Shown here piece after piece: positions 15,815-24,869 of a stretch of 49,443 nucleotides of DNA. Position numbers and translations under genes: made by a program. Source of the DNA: Candidatus Desulfaltia bathyphila (GTDB lineage: Bacteria > Desulfobacterota > Desulfobacteria > Desulfobacterales > ETH-SRB1); contig JACNLL010000060.1 in assembly GCA_014381545.1 (NCBI GenBank), positions 1 to 49,443 of the forward strand, in the 5' to 3' direction. The number at the start of each line of letters is the position of its first letter. Position 1 is the stretch's first letter. Under the pieces are notes generated by a model that was not told the DNA's origin, did no database searches, and saw only the letters and a program-made list of their open reading frames with translations.

Positions 15815-17084
15815 ACACAACCTTCCCGCCTACCATGGTAAGAACCGCCCTTCCCTTCATATTCCAGCCGTCAAATGGGGTGTTGCGACTCAAAGATTGA
15901 AAGCCGCCTGCATCCACCTTATATGTTATATCCGGGTCGATAATGGTTATATCGGCAGGCTTGCCTTTTTTTATGCCAGGATCAAGTCCTAAAATACGGG
16001 CAGGATTTGTCGACATCTTTGCAATAAGATCAATGATTGTTATTACGCCCTTTTCAACCAGCTTTAAACCCAGGGAAACCGATGTCTCTAACCCTATTAT
16101 GCCGTTTGCCGCAATATCGAATTCAACACCTTTTTCAATGGAGGAATGGGGCGCATGATCTGTGGCAATAACGTCAATGGTTCCGTCGGACATCCCTTCA
16201 AGCACCGCTTCCCTGTCCCGGTCGGAACGCAGGGGAGGATTCATCTTTGCATTTGTGTTATAACCTTCGACAGCATCCTCTGTCAGGGTAAAATAGTGCG
16301 GTGCGGTTTCAGCGGTTACACAAACACCCCTGTTTTTTGCATCCCTTATCGCGCGCACAGATTCAATTGTGCTCACATGGGCAATATGAAGAGGAGCCTC
16401 TGTTAATTCACAAAGCGCTATATCCCGCATGACCATAATGCTTTCAACGGCATTTGGTATTCCGCTGAGCCCCATCCGTGTCGCAAGCGCCCCTTCATTC
16501 ATAACCCCGTTTGCAGCGAGATCAAGAACCTCACAGTGGGAAATAACCGGAAGACCGAATCCTTTTGCATACTCCAGAGCCCTGCGCATCAGCCGGCTGT
16601 CCGTTACAGGGTTGCCGTCATCAGAAACAGCGATAGCTCCAGCATCCTTTAAATCCCCATATTCGCAAAGGCCTTTGCCCTGAAGCCCAGGGCTTATTGC
16701 GGCAACCGGGTAAACACGAACCGTCTCCGCAAGGCCGGCTTTTTTTAATATATATTCCGTAACCTGGCTGTTGTCGTTTACAGGGTTTGTGTTCGGCATT
16801 GTACAGACTGCGGTAAAACCGCCAAAGGCCGCCGCCATGCAACCTGTTTTTATGGTTTCTTTGTATTCATGCCCCGGTTCCCGAAAATGGACATGCATAT
16901 CCATCAGCCCGGGCGTCACTATTTTGCCTGAAGCATCAATTATTCTGACTTCTGACTTCTGACTTCTGACTTCTGACCTCTGTTTCTTTATTTCAACTAT
17001 CTTTCCGTCTTCAATCAGAATATCCATGATGCCGTCTAAATTGCCGGGATCAATTACTCTTCCGCCCTTAATCAGCATCAACAT
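15804..17084 (-). CDS. pyrC: Dihydroorotase
   Basis: Type I dihydroorotase of about 426 residues (cyclisation of carbamoyl-aspartate to dihydroorotate in pyrimidine synthesis). [19 protein letters not shown] holds the two metal His residues; ISHCEV, HIAHVST and [11 protein letters not shown] hold the remaining metal and catalytic residues. ATG at 17084 has GGAGG 8 nt upstream and is preferred over the GTG at 17093. A loop near residues 35-48 ([12 protein letters not shown]) is encoded by five perfect TTCTGAC heptads and is absent from typical homologues. The gene overlaps pyrB by 17 nt and pilS at its other end. Confidence 0.93.
   Translation of the reverse strand: MLMLIKGGRVIDPGNLDGIMDILIEDGKIVEIKKQRSEVRSQKSEVRIIDASGKIVTPGLMDMHVHFREPGHEYKETIKTGCMAAAFGGFTAVCTMPNTNPVNDNSQVTEYILKKAGLAETVRVYPVAAISPGLQGKGLCEYGDLKDAGAIAVSDDGNPVTDSRLMRRALEYAKGFGLPVISHCEVLDLAANGVMNEGALATRMGLSGIPNAVESIMVMRDIALCELTEAPLHIAHVSTIESVRAIRDAKNRGVCVTAETAPHYFTLTEDAVEGYNTNAKMNPPLRSDRDREAVLEGMSDGTIDVIATDHAPHSSIEKGVEFDIAANGIIGLETSVSLGLKLVEKGVITIIDLIAKMSTNPARILGLDPGIKKGKPADITIIDPDITYKVDAGGFQSLSRNTPFDGWNMKGRAVLTMVGGKVVFAR
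16943..16977. repeat. Five perfect heptanucleotide tandem copies inside pyrC
   Basis: TTCTGAC is repeated five times without error, plus a degenerate sixth unit. Seven is not a multiple of three, so gain or loss of one copy would shift the pyrC frame. Confidence 0.9.
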
Positions 17085-18006
17085 TGCGCGCACCTCCTGC
17101 AGTCAGATATAAAAGCGCCATACGAACGGCAACACCGTTTGTTACCTGATCAATAATTATCGAGTATGGTCCGTCCGCAACCTCTGGCGCTATTTCAACG
17201 CCACGATTAATGGGCCCGGGATGCATGATCAGCACATCCTTTTTAGCGCCTTTCATCCTTTCCATTGTCAACCCATACACCTTTGCATACTCACGTTCAG
17301 TAGAAAACAACATGCCTTTTTGCCGCTCCTTTTGTATCCTGAGCATCATTATGATATCAGCATTACAAACAGCATCATTCACATTATATGTAACGGAAAC
17401 TCCAAGGGTTTCGATTCCTTTTGGGATCATGGTTGGCGGGCCGGCCAGCACGACGTCGGCGCCCATTTTTGTAAACCCGATTATATTCGATCTCGCTACC
17501 CTGCTGTGGGATATATCGCCGATTATCGCAATACGCAGTCCTGAAATCCTTCCCTTATTTTCTTTAACAGTCATAAGATCGAGCAGCGACTGGGTTGGAT
17601 GTGCATGCATGCCGTCGCCTGCATTTATGATGGATGTCCTGACAATTTTTGCCAGCATATGTGAAGCCCCTGCCCTAAAATGACGCATAACGATCACATC
17701 AGGGTTCATAGCTTCAAGGTTCCGCGCTGTATCTACAAGGGTTTCCCCCTTTATTAGACTGCTGCTGCTTCCGGATATTGAGATACTGTCGGCGCTGAGC
17801 CGCTTTGCCGCAATATCAAAAGATGTGCGAGTGCGGGTGCTGGGTTCATAGAAAAAAAGCACTATTGTCTTTCCTCGCAAAGTCGGAACCTTTTTGACAG
17901 ACCTTTTTGAAATTTCCTTCATTTGTCTGGCAGTATCAAGAATCAAGGTAATTTCATCAACAGAAAGCGATTCCATGTCCAGAATATCTTTTTTTGCAAA
18001 CTGCAT
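17068..18006 (-). CDS. pyrB: Aspartate carbamoyltransferase catalytic subunit
   Basis: A 312-residue transcarbamoylase. [11 protein letters not shown] (carbamoyl-phosphate loop, about 54-64), [21 protein letters not shown] and [11 protein letters not shown] are diagnostic. It makes carbamoyl-aspartate, which the product of the overlapping pyrC uses next. No regulatory pyrI is present, so a PyrB-PyrC assembly is possible (inference). The ribosome site is AGGGGG before ATG, and a TATAAT-like box lies just upstream (about 18020). An A+T-rich repeat tract separates it from lepB. Confidence 0.95.
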   Translation of the reverse strand: MQFAKKDILDMESLSVDEITLILDTARQMKEISKRSVKKVPTLRGKTIVLFFYEPSTRTRTSFDIAAKRLSADSISISGSSSSLIKGETLVDTARNLEAMNPDVIVMRHFRAGASHMLAKIVRTSIINAGDGMHAHPTQSLLDLMTVKENKGRISGLRIAIIGDISHSRVARSNIIGFTKMGADVVLAGPPTMIPKGIETLGVSVTYNVNDAVCNADIIMMLRIQKERQKGMLFSTEREYAKVYGLTMERMKGAKKDVLIMHPGPINRGVEIAPEVADGPYSIIIDQVTNGVAVRMALLYLTAGGARNVDAD

Positions 18007-18019
18007 AATCCCCCTGTAT

Positions 18020-18110
18020 TATAGCAATTAAGGAATTAAGGAATTGTAGGTATTCTATTGATTTCAATCCCTTAATCCCTCAATTCCTAAATCCCTCAAT
18101 CATTTCAATA
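18020..18110. repeat. A+T-rich 7-8-nt tandem tract next to lepB
   Basis: Units such as AATTAAGG and TTAATCCC/TCAATTCC alternate in both orientations. A related tract lies on the other side of lepB (about 18835-18930, with TTCCTAAAT and CTCAATT units). Together they bracket the lepB gene. Confidence 0.45.
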
Positions 18111-18744
18111 AATGTCCGAGTCTGTTCCACCTGACTCCAAAACTTCCATTATCCCATGACCAATAGATAATAAATGCTTTTCCTTTTACAACCTTTAAAT
18201 CAACAAAACCCCAAAACCTGCTGTCATAGCTGTGATCCCTATTGTCCCCCATCACAAAAAGGGAATCAGGAGGCACAGTAACAGGCCCGAAATTATCCCT
18301 TGGTTGAAAAACTCCCGGAATTATGTGTGGATCTGTGTGAATACCATGATCGTGATTAAGAAGCATATTATTAATATATACCTGTTTATTACGTACCTCA
18401 ACCACGTCTCCGGAAACACCGACAACCCTTTTTATAAAATCCTTTTTTGGATCCTCTGGAAATTTAAAAACTATGATATCCCCGCGCTTTGGATTTTTAA
18501 TCGGGATAACCGTAATATCTGAAAATGGGACCTTAACCCCGTAAATAAACTTATTTACCAGTATATGATCGCCGATCAAGAGGGTCTGCTTCATGGAGCC
18601 TGATGGAATTTTAAAGGCCTGAACAACAAAAGTGCGTATAAATAAGGCTATTAATACCGCAACAATTATTGCTTCGATGTTCTCCCGAAGAGCGCTCTTT
18701 TTTGTTGCGCTGGTTTCTATTTCTGAAGAATTTTTTGATTTCAA
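18100..18744 (-). CDS. lepB: Signal peptidase I
   Basis: A 214-residue membrane serine protease that cleaves signal peptides. One N-terminal membrane helix (about 24-44) is followed by FKIPSGSMKQTLLIGD with the catalytic Ser, and KKDFIKRVVGVSGD with the general-base Lys; GDNRDHSYDSRFWGFV is box E. The frame starts with TTG at 18744, with a weak AAGG site upstream. No in-frame ATG precedes the membrane helix. Repeat tracts on both sides isolate it as a single gene. Confidence 0.93.
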   Translation of the reverse strand: MKSKNSSEIETSATKKSALRENIEAIIVAVLIALFIRTFVVQAFKIPSGSMKQTLLIGDHILVNKFIYGVKVPFSDITVIPIKNPKRGDIIVFKFPEDPKKDFIKRVVGVSGDVVEVRNKQVYINNMLLNHDHGIHTDPHIIPGVFQPRDNFGPVTVPPDSLFVMGDNRDHSYDSRFWGFVDLKVVKGKAFIIYWSWDNGSFGVRWNRLGHLLK

Positions 18745-18961
18745 GTTTAATTTATAACCTTTCTTTTTTTATATTAGTTCAGCCACAAAGGTACTAACAC
18801 ACCAAAATTATAATACAATTCTCTTAAAATTCATAATTTGGGAATTCAGGGATTTAGGAATTCCGAATTGAAGGATGTTGTCACTTTTAATTCCTAAATT
18901 CCTCAATTCGCAATTCCTCAATTTATCAATCCTATTCATCCTTCGTGTCCTTGTGGCTGGG

Positions 18962-19423
18962 CTATTGCGATAAATATAAAATAATTCTTAATACCAAATT
19001 ACTGCAAATACCTGCCGCCACATCATCCATAACAATTGCTGTCCCGCCTGATAATTTTCTTTCAATCAAACGTATCGGAAAAGGTTTCAGGATATCAAAA
19101 AATCTGAATATCACAAATCCGGTCAACACATAGACGGCATTAAAAGGCAAATCAAATAATGCTACCATAAGTCCTGCAATTTCATCAATAACAATACGCC
19201 CGGAATCAGTTTTTTTTAATATTTTTTCAGCATGATGAGCTATGAATATGGCAAAAACAATAAATATCACTGTCAGAAAGACAGCAACCGAAAAATTGGT
19301 TCCGGCTAAAAAAAAACAAAGCGGAAGCCCCAGGATGGTTCCAAAGGTACCTGGAGCAAAAGGAATGTTCCCGATAAAACAGCCGGTCGCAAGAAACATG
19401 ACCGATTTTTCCCGCAAATTCAT
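18962..19423 (-). CDS. pgpA: Phosphatidylglycerophosphatase A
   Basis: About 153 residues with the PgpA signatures FIGNIPFAPGTFGTILGLPL (15-34), RIVIDEIAGLMVAL (about 77-90) and FRFFDILKPFPIRLIE (about 108-123). It is an inner-membrane phosphatase that converts phosphatidylglycerol-phosphate to phosphatidylglycerol. Three to four hydrophobic helices are visible. ATG at 19423 is chosen; a TTG two codons earlier is the alternative. It follows larC with a gap of about 15 nt. Confidence 0.92.
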   Translation of the reverse strand: MNLREKSVMFLATGCFIGNIPFAPGTFGTILGLPLCFFLAGTNFSVAVFLTVIFIVFAIFIAHHAEKILKKTDSGRIVIDEIAGLMVALFDLPFNAVYVLTGFVIFRFFDILKPFPIRLIERKLSGGTAIVMDDVAAGICSNLVLRIILYLSQ

Positions 19424-19438
19424 GGCCAATTTCTATAT

Positions 19439-20632
19439 TTAGGCATGTTTTTTGTCAAGGGATTGTTGTGATCCCTCTTTTGTTAGTGTATCGTACACAA
19501 CTCTTATCGGAATATTTTTTTCAAGGGCTATCTTTTTGCAGACCTCATACTCGGGAACGATCCGTACGCCGCCGGCAGGATCTGTAATACGTTTAACCTT
19601 AATCAGCCCGTATCCGGTTTTAATAATTATCTCTTCACGAGCAAGTATTGACCTTTTAACATCATAATATCTTAGGCCTGATGAGGTGGTTTCAGATAAA
19701 ATACGATTTATTATTACCTCCTCCTGGTTTTTCCGGCACAGAACCTGCATCATTGTTCCGGGCCTGTTTTTCTTCATAAAAACCGGGATCCAGTAAACAT
19801 CGAGAGCTCCATCTTCAAACAAACGATCCATGACAAACCCGAAGATTTCAGGGTTCATATCGTCAATACAGGTTTCTATCATAACTACTGTCTCTTTTTG
19901 ACAATAGGTTTGATGATTTTGAGCTGTTCCGGTAATGATCCGCAAAAGATTCGGCTTTGATTTAATGTCCTGCTTACCGGCGCCATAGCCTGTTTTTTCA
20001 ATCACCATATCAGGCATCGGCCCATAAGATTCGGCAAGCGTGGCTATAATTGCGGCTCCGGTGGGGGTTACAAGTTCACAGTCAACTCCTGAGCCAAACA
20101 CCGGAATCCCTTTTAGAATTTCAAGCGTAGCAGGAGAAGGCACAGGCAGCGTGCCGTGCCCACATGATACAAAGCCTGTTCCAAGAGGCAGGCTTGAAGC
20201 AATTATCTTCTTAATGCCGAGATGCTCAATACAAAAAGCCACTCCGACAATATCTGCTATGGCATCAATGCCGCCGACTTCATGAAAATGAACCTTTTCC
20301 GCAGGGCATCCGTGTATTTTTGATTCAGCATTTGCAAGCCTTTCAAAGATTTTAAGACTTTTTTCTTTAACCATGACCAATAAAGGACTTTTTTCAATTA
20401 AAGACCTTATCTTTGTATAATTCCTTGACTGCGCATTATCCTCTGTATGGATATGAACGCTTTTGGCTGTTATTCCATGTCGAGAAACAGATGAAACAGT
20501 TATATCAAAACCTGTTAAGGGAATAGAGCGAAGGGTGTCTTTCAGCCATTTTACAGGCACTCCAAGATCAATAAAAGCCCCTAAGGTCATGTCGCCGCTT
20601 ATACCGGAAAAACAGTCAAAATATGCTATCAT
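19439..20632 (-). CDS. larC: Nickel-pincer cofactor biosynthesis protein LarC
   Basis: A 397-residue LarC/DUF111 protein: AYFDCFSGISGDMTLGAFIDLG at the N terminus, HFHEVGGIDAIADIVG, GHGTLPVPSPATLEIL and ELVTPTGAAI in the first half, and ETCIDDMNPEIFGFVMDRL in the second. LarC inserts nickel into the pincer nucleotide cofactor of LarA-type racemases. Both halves lie in one continuous frame, whereas some species make the second half by ribosomal frameshifting. No larA, larB or larE is in the window. Confidence 0.9.
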   Translation of the reverse strand: MIAYFDCFSGISGDMTLGAFIDLGVPVKWLKDTLRSIPLTGFDITVSSVSRHGITAKSVHIHTEDNAQSRNYTKIRSLIEKSPLLVMVKEKSLKIFERLANAESKIHGCPAEKVHFHEVGGIDAIADIVGVAFCIEHLGIKKIIASSLPLGTGFVSCGHGTLPVPSPATLEILKGIPVFGSGVDCELVTPTGAAIIATLAESYGPMPDMVIEKTGYGAGKQDIKSKPNLLRIITGTAQNHQTYCQKETVVMIETCIDDMNPEIFGFVMDRLFEDGALDVYWIPVFMKKNRPGTMMQVLCRKNQEEVIINRILSETTSSGLRYYDVKRSILAREEIIIKTGYGLIKVKRITDPAGGVRIVPEYEVCKKIALEKNIPIRVVYDTLTKEGSQQSLDKKHA

Positions 20633-20658
20633 CTAATGCAATTCTCCTTTTTAAAGGA

Positions 20659-21834
20659 TTAAGGGGTAATCCCTGCCCCTGACGAATGAAGCTTAATAAT
20701 CTCAAGCAAAAGCTCGGCCGTCTTGACCATATCCTCAATCCGTATTGATTCCCGAATAGTATGCATATCATGCATTCCTGTGCCCAATACCCCTGTTATA
20801 ATTCCTTTCTCAAAAAATATGTTGGCATCCGACCCCCCTCCGGTTGCCTTGGCAACCATCTTTGTCCCTAAATTTATCGCGGCTTTTTGGGCTAAAAGCA
20901 CAACAGGATGATCTGCGGCAATATTTGCGCTGAGAAATTCCTTATCCACAAAAACCTCAAGGTCCGGAAGATTGTCTTCCGACGAATTTGTGTAATTTTC
21001 AACCACATTCTTAAAGGATGATACTATTTCATTTGTAATTTTATCGAGTTTTTCCGTATTATGACTTCTGACTTCCCCCTTAACAGTTACAAGATTCGGC
21101 ACTATGTTAACAGCAATACCCCCTTCTATTATGCCTATGTTGCATGTTGTTTCGCTATCGATCCGGCCGATATTAAGGCCGGCAATTGCTCTGCTTGCAA
21201 TGGCGATTGCATTTATCCCTTCTTCAGGATTTGCTCCGGCATGGGCATCTTTGCCGTGTATTTTAAACTTTAGCCTGTTTGAGGCAGGAGCCCGTATTAC
21301 AATTCCTTCTGTGTCTGTTGCATCCAGAGCATAACCGTATTTTGCAGTGATAAGACTGTAATCAAGATTCTTTGCGCCTAAAAGACCAATCTCTTCACAG
21401 ATAGTAAACACAATCTCTATAGGACAATACGGCAGATCATTTTCCCGGAGAGTTCTCATGGTCTCTAAAAGAACGGCAATTGCGCTTTTATCGTCTGCTC
21501 CAAGTATTGTTGAACCGCTGCTTGTAAAATTTCCGTCTCTTAATACCGCATTTATACCTCTGCCCGGTTCAACCGTATCCATGTGGGCATTAAAAAGAAG
21601 CGGCTCTATTTGCAAGCTTTCATTGAGCCGGTTTCCGTCAAATTTGGCAATAAGATTGCCTGTGTTGCTCCCTGCCCTGTCTCCGGCTTCGTCAACAACC
21701 GTCTTAGCTCCCATAGATTTTAGAATTTTTCTGATTTCGCAGCAAACAGCGGCTTCTTCTTTTGAGACACTGTCAATGCCGACAAGGAGCCTGAATGTTT
21801 CCGCCAGCCTATCTTTGTTTATCATTTTTTCCAT
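20659..21834 (-). CDS. PepT-like M20 metallopeptidase
   Basis: An M20 family peptidase of about 391 residues with an intact active site: FNAHMDTVEPG, GADDKSAIAVLL, TICEEIGLLGAKNLD (Glu pair) and ALDATDTEG, plus the dimerisation domain start KIHGKDAHAGANPEEG and a late GTGMHDMHTIRE. It is most like the PepT-like tripeptidase/deacylase group. ATG at 21834 (MEKMINK) has AGGT about 8 nt upstream; an ATG 48 nt earlier is possible but adds an atypical tail. The gene diverges from selC. It contrasts with the degenerate peptidase homologue at 529-1686. Confidence 0.85.
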   Translation of the reverse strand: MEKMINKDRLAETFRLLVGIDSVSKEEAAVCCEIRKILKSMGAKTVVDEAGDRAGSNTGNLIAKFDGNRLNESLQIEPLLFNAHMDTVEPGRGINAVLRDGNFTSSGSTILGADDKSAIAVLLETMRTLRENDLPYCPIEIVFTICEEIGLLGAKNLDYSLITAKYGYALDATDTEGIVIRAPASNRLKFKIHGKDAHAGANPEEGINAIAIASRAIAGLNIGRIDSETTCNIGIIEGGIAVNIVPNLVTVKGEVRSHNTEKLDKITNEIVSSFKNVVENYTNSSEDNLPDLEVFVDKEFLSANIAADHPVVLLAQKAAINLGTKMVAKATGGGSDANIFFEKGIITGVLGTGMHDMHTIRESIRIEDMVKTAELLLEIIKLHSSGAGITP

Positions 21835-21949
21835 ATTAATAGACCTAAGAACATAAAGTAAATTAATCACGTCTCTTTTCAAGGCGTACGCCGCAAAACA
21901 CGAAACAATACTCTGTGGTGAAAATGTCCGATTTTTTAATTCAAAATTA

Positions 21950-21977
21950 TTGACAAAAAATATTATGATAATATGAT
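21950..21977 (+). promoter_or_regulatory. Promoter of selC
   Basis: TTGACA (21950-21955), a 16-nt A+T-rich spacer and TATGAT (21972-21977) form a near-consensus sigma-70 promoter that ends 38 nt before the tRNA. Confidence 0.7.
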
Positions 21978-22015
21978 AGCAAAACTTTAAGTCCTTTTAC
22001 TATGTCCGCCAATAC

Positions 22016-22113
22016 GGAAGTGCGCAGCTCACTGGTGGGGCTCCCGGACTTCAAATCCGGTGTGGGGCGCTAGAACCGTCCCGGGTGGGTTCGATTCCCA
22101 TGCACTTCCGCCA
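22016..22113 (+). tRNA. selC: Selenocysteine tRNA (anticodon TCA)
   Basis: 98 nt including an encoded CCA. The 8-bp acceptor stem GGAAGTGC (22016-22023) pairs with GCACTTCC (22102-22109), a long variable arm follows the anticodon arm, and the anticodon loop CTTCAAA has TCA at 22051-22053 between CCGGA and TCCGG. The T arm has GGGTTCGATTCCC. These are the tRNA-Sec hallmarks. The host therefore very likely makes selenoproteins, although selA, selB and selD are outside the window. A weak terminator follows at 22187, inside the antisense recD2 gene. Confidence 0.97.
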
Positions 22114-24288
22114 ACTGATTCCTGACCCCTTCATTAGCCTGTTTGCAAGGCTTGAAAAACGCTTTCTGGGGCTGTCGTTTTTCAGTGCAATATTTATTGC
22201 TTTTTTTGAACCTACAAGTATTACCAGCTTTTTGCCTCTTGTTATTGCCGTATAAAGCAGATTCCTCTGGAGCAAAGCAAAATGCTGGGTCATTATCGGC
22301 ACAACCACCGCAGGATACTCAGACCCCTGTGACTTGTGCACGGTTATGGCATATGCCAGTGAAAGCTCCTCTGTTTCCGCAAAATCATAGGCGACTTTTC
22401 TGCCGTAGTAATCCACGGAAAGCCGGCTGTTTGCCGTATCAATGGAGGTAATTGTTCCGATATCACCGTTAAAAACCTCTTTTTGATAATTGTTTTTTAA
22501 ATGCATGACTTTGTCTTCTATATTAAAACGACCGTCTTTGCGCGCAGACCCGGCAGAGCCGGAGTTTAAAGCCTTTTGAAGCGCCTGGTTCAGGTTGGCG
22601 GTCCCCACCGCTCCTTTGTGCATCGGGGTCAACACCTGAATATCATTTACAGAATCAAAATTGAAAACCTTTGGAATTCTTTTGCTGCATAGCTCAACTA
22701 TTGTTTCAACAGCCCTGTCCGGATTGTTTTGCTCAATGAAGTAAAACTCAGACAGGTTTTCAGGCATATAATCCTTTTTGAGGTTAGGCATCTTCCCTGC
22801 ACGGACTCTGTGGGCATTCATAACAATGGGGCTCTCCTGAGCCTGCCTGAAGATCTTCTTTAACTCAAAAGTTTTTATTTTTTTTGAATTGATAATATCG
22901 GCAAGAACATTTCCCGGGCCAACCGATGGAAGCTGAAAAGTATCTCCGACCAGTATTAATACACAGTGCATGGAAATTGCTCTAAGCAGATAAAACATTA
23001 AATATACATCCACCATCGAGGCTTCATCAATGATTATCGCATCTGCATCAAGCGGATTGTCCTGATTTTTATCAAAAAAATCATCCTTGAAATTATATCC
23101 CAAAATTTTATGAACGGTGTTTGCCTCCCTGCGCGTAACCTCTGAAAGACGTCTGGCCGCCCTTCCGGTCGGGGCAGCAAGGATGATTCGCTTTCCAAGA
23201 AGTTCAAAGACCGCGTTAATAGATCTGATAAGTGTTGTTTTGCCTGTTCCAGGGCCTCCGGTTATTACGATAACCCTGTGAGAAAGGCACTCCTGCAAAA
23301 CATTCAGCTGCTCAGAAGAAAGTTTGATGGCAAGTTTTCTTAATACTTCCTGCGTAATCTGCTGTGGGTCTATACACAAAGGGGGAATTGGAACAGACAA
23401 AACAGCCTTTATCCTGTTGGCAATACCTGTTTCCGCCTCATGCAGACTTTTTAGATAAACAGCGTAGGTCTCAACGTCCGCAGTTTTTTCTATAACCAGT
23501 TCCCCTGCATCGACAAGAGCAAGCATGGCATCTTTAGTTTTACTTCGCTCGATCTTAAAAAGATTCTCGCAGCGTTTAAGAATCTGCTCTTCATAGGCAA
23601 AAGTATGCCCTTGCGCTACAAATTGTTCTATGATGTGAATAATGCATGCTTTAATCCTTTCCGGCTTATCCTTTGGAACGCCCAGGTTCTGCGCTATCCT
23701 GTCGGCAATATAAAAGCCGATTCCAGAGATATCACAGGCTATGCGGTAAGGATCATTCTGGATGATGTTAACGGCATCCTTTCCATACTCTTTGAATATT
23801 TTTGCGCTGTATGAAGTTGTGATCCCGTTTCCCTGAAGAAACCGCATAATATCTCTTATTGCATGATGCTCTCTCCAGGAATTGCTTATATGCGCGGCCT
23901 TTACCTTTCCTATTCCTTTAACATCGGCAAGCTTTTCAGGATTCTTTTCAATTATCTCAAGGGTTCTATTTTTATAATGACTAATCAGGGCCGCAACAAT
24001 TTTTGGCCCTATTCCCTTAATAAAACCGGATTCAAGATACTTTTTTATTCCGTCAACGCTTGCAGGAAGGATGACTTCAAATGAGTCGACCTTTAATTGC
24101 TGACCATATTTTGGGTGGGTCTCCCATCTGCCTTTTATTTTAAGAGTTTCGCCGGGACTGACAGCCGGCATGAATCCTATAACGGTTACAGGAGTTTGAT
24201 CTTTGCCTGTCTTTAATCGCGCAACAGTATAATGGTTTTCTTCGTTATAGTAGGTAATTCTTTCAAGATGTCCTTCGAGAGTTATCAT
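22051..24288 (-). CDS. recD2: RecD2-type ATP-dependent DNA helicase
   Basis: A 745-residue superfamily 1B helicase of the RecD2 class, which works without RecBC. The N-terminal OB-like and helix-hairpin-helix region (GFIKGIGPKIV, DVKGIGKVKA) fills the first 200 residues; Walker A is GGPGTGKTTLIRS, Walker B IIDEASMVDVYLM, and motif VI lies in SLAYAITVHKSQGSEYPAVV. The last 20 or so codons (KCMGIEPTRDGSSAPHRI) are the reverse complement of selC, so the two genes overlap tail to tail by 63 nt. No earlier stop exists in frame. Its start overlaps the gmhB stop as ATGA. Confidence 0.9.
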   Translation of the reverse strand: MITLEGHLERITYYNEENHYTVARLKTGKDQTPVTVIGFMPAVSPGETLKIKGRWETHPKYGQQLKVDSFEVILPASVDGIKKYLESGFIKGIGPKIVAALISHYKNRTLEIIEKNPEKLADVKGIGKVKAAHISNSWREHHAIRDIMRFLQGNGITTSYSAKIFKEYGKDAVNIIQNDPYRIACDISGIGFYIADRIAQNLGVPKDKPERIKACIIHIIEQFVAQGHTFAYEEQILKRCENLFKIERSKTKDAMLALVDAGELVIEKTADVETYAVYLKSLHEAETGIANRIKAVLSVPIPPLCIDPQQITQEVLRKLAIKLSSEQLNVLQECLSHRVIVITGGPGTGKTTLIRSINAVFELLGKRIILAAPTGRAARRLSEVTRREANTVHKILGYNFKDDFFDKNQDNPLDADAIIIDEASMVDVYLMFYLLRAISMHCVLILVGDTFQLPSVGPGNVLADIINSKKIKTFELKKIFRQAQESPIVMNAHRVRAGKMPNLKKDYMPENLSEFYFIEQNNPDRAVETIVELCSKRIPKVFNFDSVNDIQVLTPMHKGAVGTANLNQALQKALNSGSAGSARKDGRFNIEDKVMHLKNNYQKEVFNGDIGTITSIDTANSRLSVDYYGRKVAYDFAETEELSLAYAITVHKSQGSEYPAVVVPIMTQHFALLQRNLLYTAITRGKKLVILVGSKKAINIALKNDSPRKRFSSLANRLMKGSGISWRKCMGIEPTRDGSSAPHRI
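22187..22207 (+). terminator. Possible intrinsic terminator of selC
   Basis: GCAAT-ATTT-ATTGC is followed by seven T residues. The stem is only 5 bp, but the U-run is perfect. It lies inside the antisense recD2 coding region. Confidence 0.4.
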
Positions 24289-24869
24289 AAGAGGTGACTA
24301 AAGTGGTTGGTTATCCAGCTCACAGCATCATAAAGATCGAGAGCTACATAATCGGGAAAGATTTTCCTTTCTGACAGGAACCTTTCAGCATTTGAAAAGT
24401 TTTCGCTCTTTACCAGAACACTCAACCCGCAACCTGCCCTGCGCGCGCACTCAATATCCTTTGCATTGTCGCCCACCATTATTGAAGCTGGAAGATCGAT
24501 TTGGTATTTTTTTTGCGCCTGGTATATCAATCCGGGTTCGGGTTTGCGGCAATCGCATCCTTCTTCAGGAGTATGGGGGCAAAAAAAAATGTCCTTTATC
24601 TCGCCGCCCCCTGATTTAATCGCTTTTTTCATCAAGGCATGAATATGCTCAAGTCCCTGCTTTGATATCATATTGCGATTTATTGCAGACTGGTTTGTAA
24701 TAATTATCGTGGCAAATCCCTTTGAATTTAAAAGCCTTATCGCTTCAATACTTCCGGGAAGAAACTCAAATTCCTCCCAGCTCTTTATGTAATCCGGCAA
24801 ATCTTTGTTTATAACACCGTCTCTGTCAAGAAAAACAACTCTTTGCTGCTTTTGGCGACTACTCTGCAA
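24285..24869 (-). CDS. gmhB: D-glycero-manno-heptose-1,7-bisphosphate 7-phosphatase (HAD)
   Basis: About 194 residues of the histidinol-phosphatase-like HAD family. VVFLDRDGVIN holds the nucleophile and acid Asp, IIITNQSAINR motif II, CPHTPEEGCDCRKPEPGL the Cys/His zinc loop typical of GmhB with the motif III Lys, and MVGDNAKDIECARRAG motif IV. It serves ADP-heptose synthesis for lipopolysaccharide core. TTG at 24869 has GAAGGGG nine nt upstream and is preferred; the longer open frame to 24974 runs through rlpA and adds a non-homologous tail. The start overlaps the rlpA stop. Confidence 0.82.
   Translation of the reverse strand: MQSSRQKQQRVVFLDRDGVINKDLPDYIKSWEEFEFLPGSIEAIRLLNSKGFATIIITNQSAINRNMISKQGLEHIHALMKKAIKSGGGEIKDIFFCPHTPEEGCDCRKPEPGLIYQAQKKYQIDLPASIMVGDNAKDIECARRAGCGLSVLVKSENFSNAERFLSERKIFPDYVALDLYDAVSWITNHFSHLL

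Noticed and set aside
18007-18099. pyr attenuator or PyrR-type leader before pyrB
   Set aside because: The gap holds only short A+T-rich tandem units; no terminator/antiterminator pair was evident.
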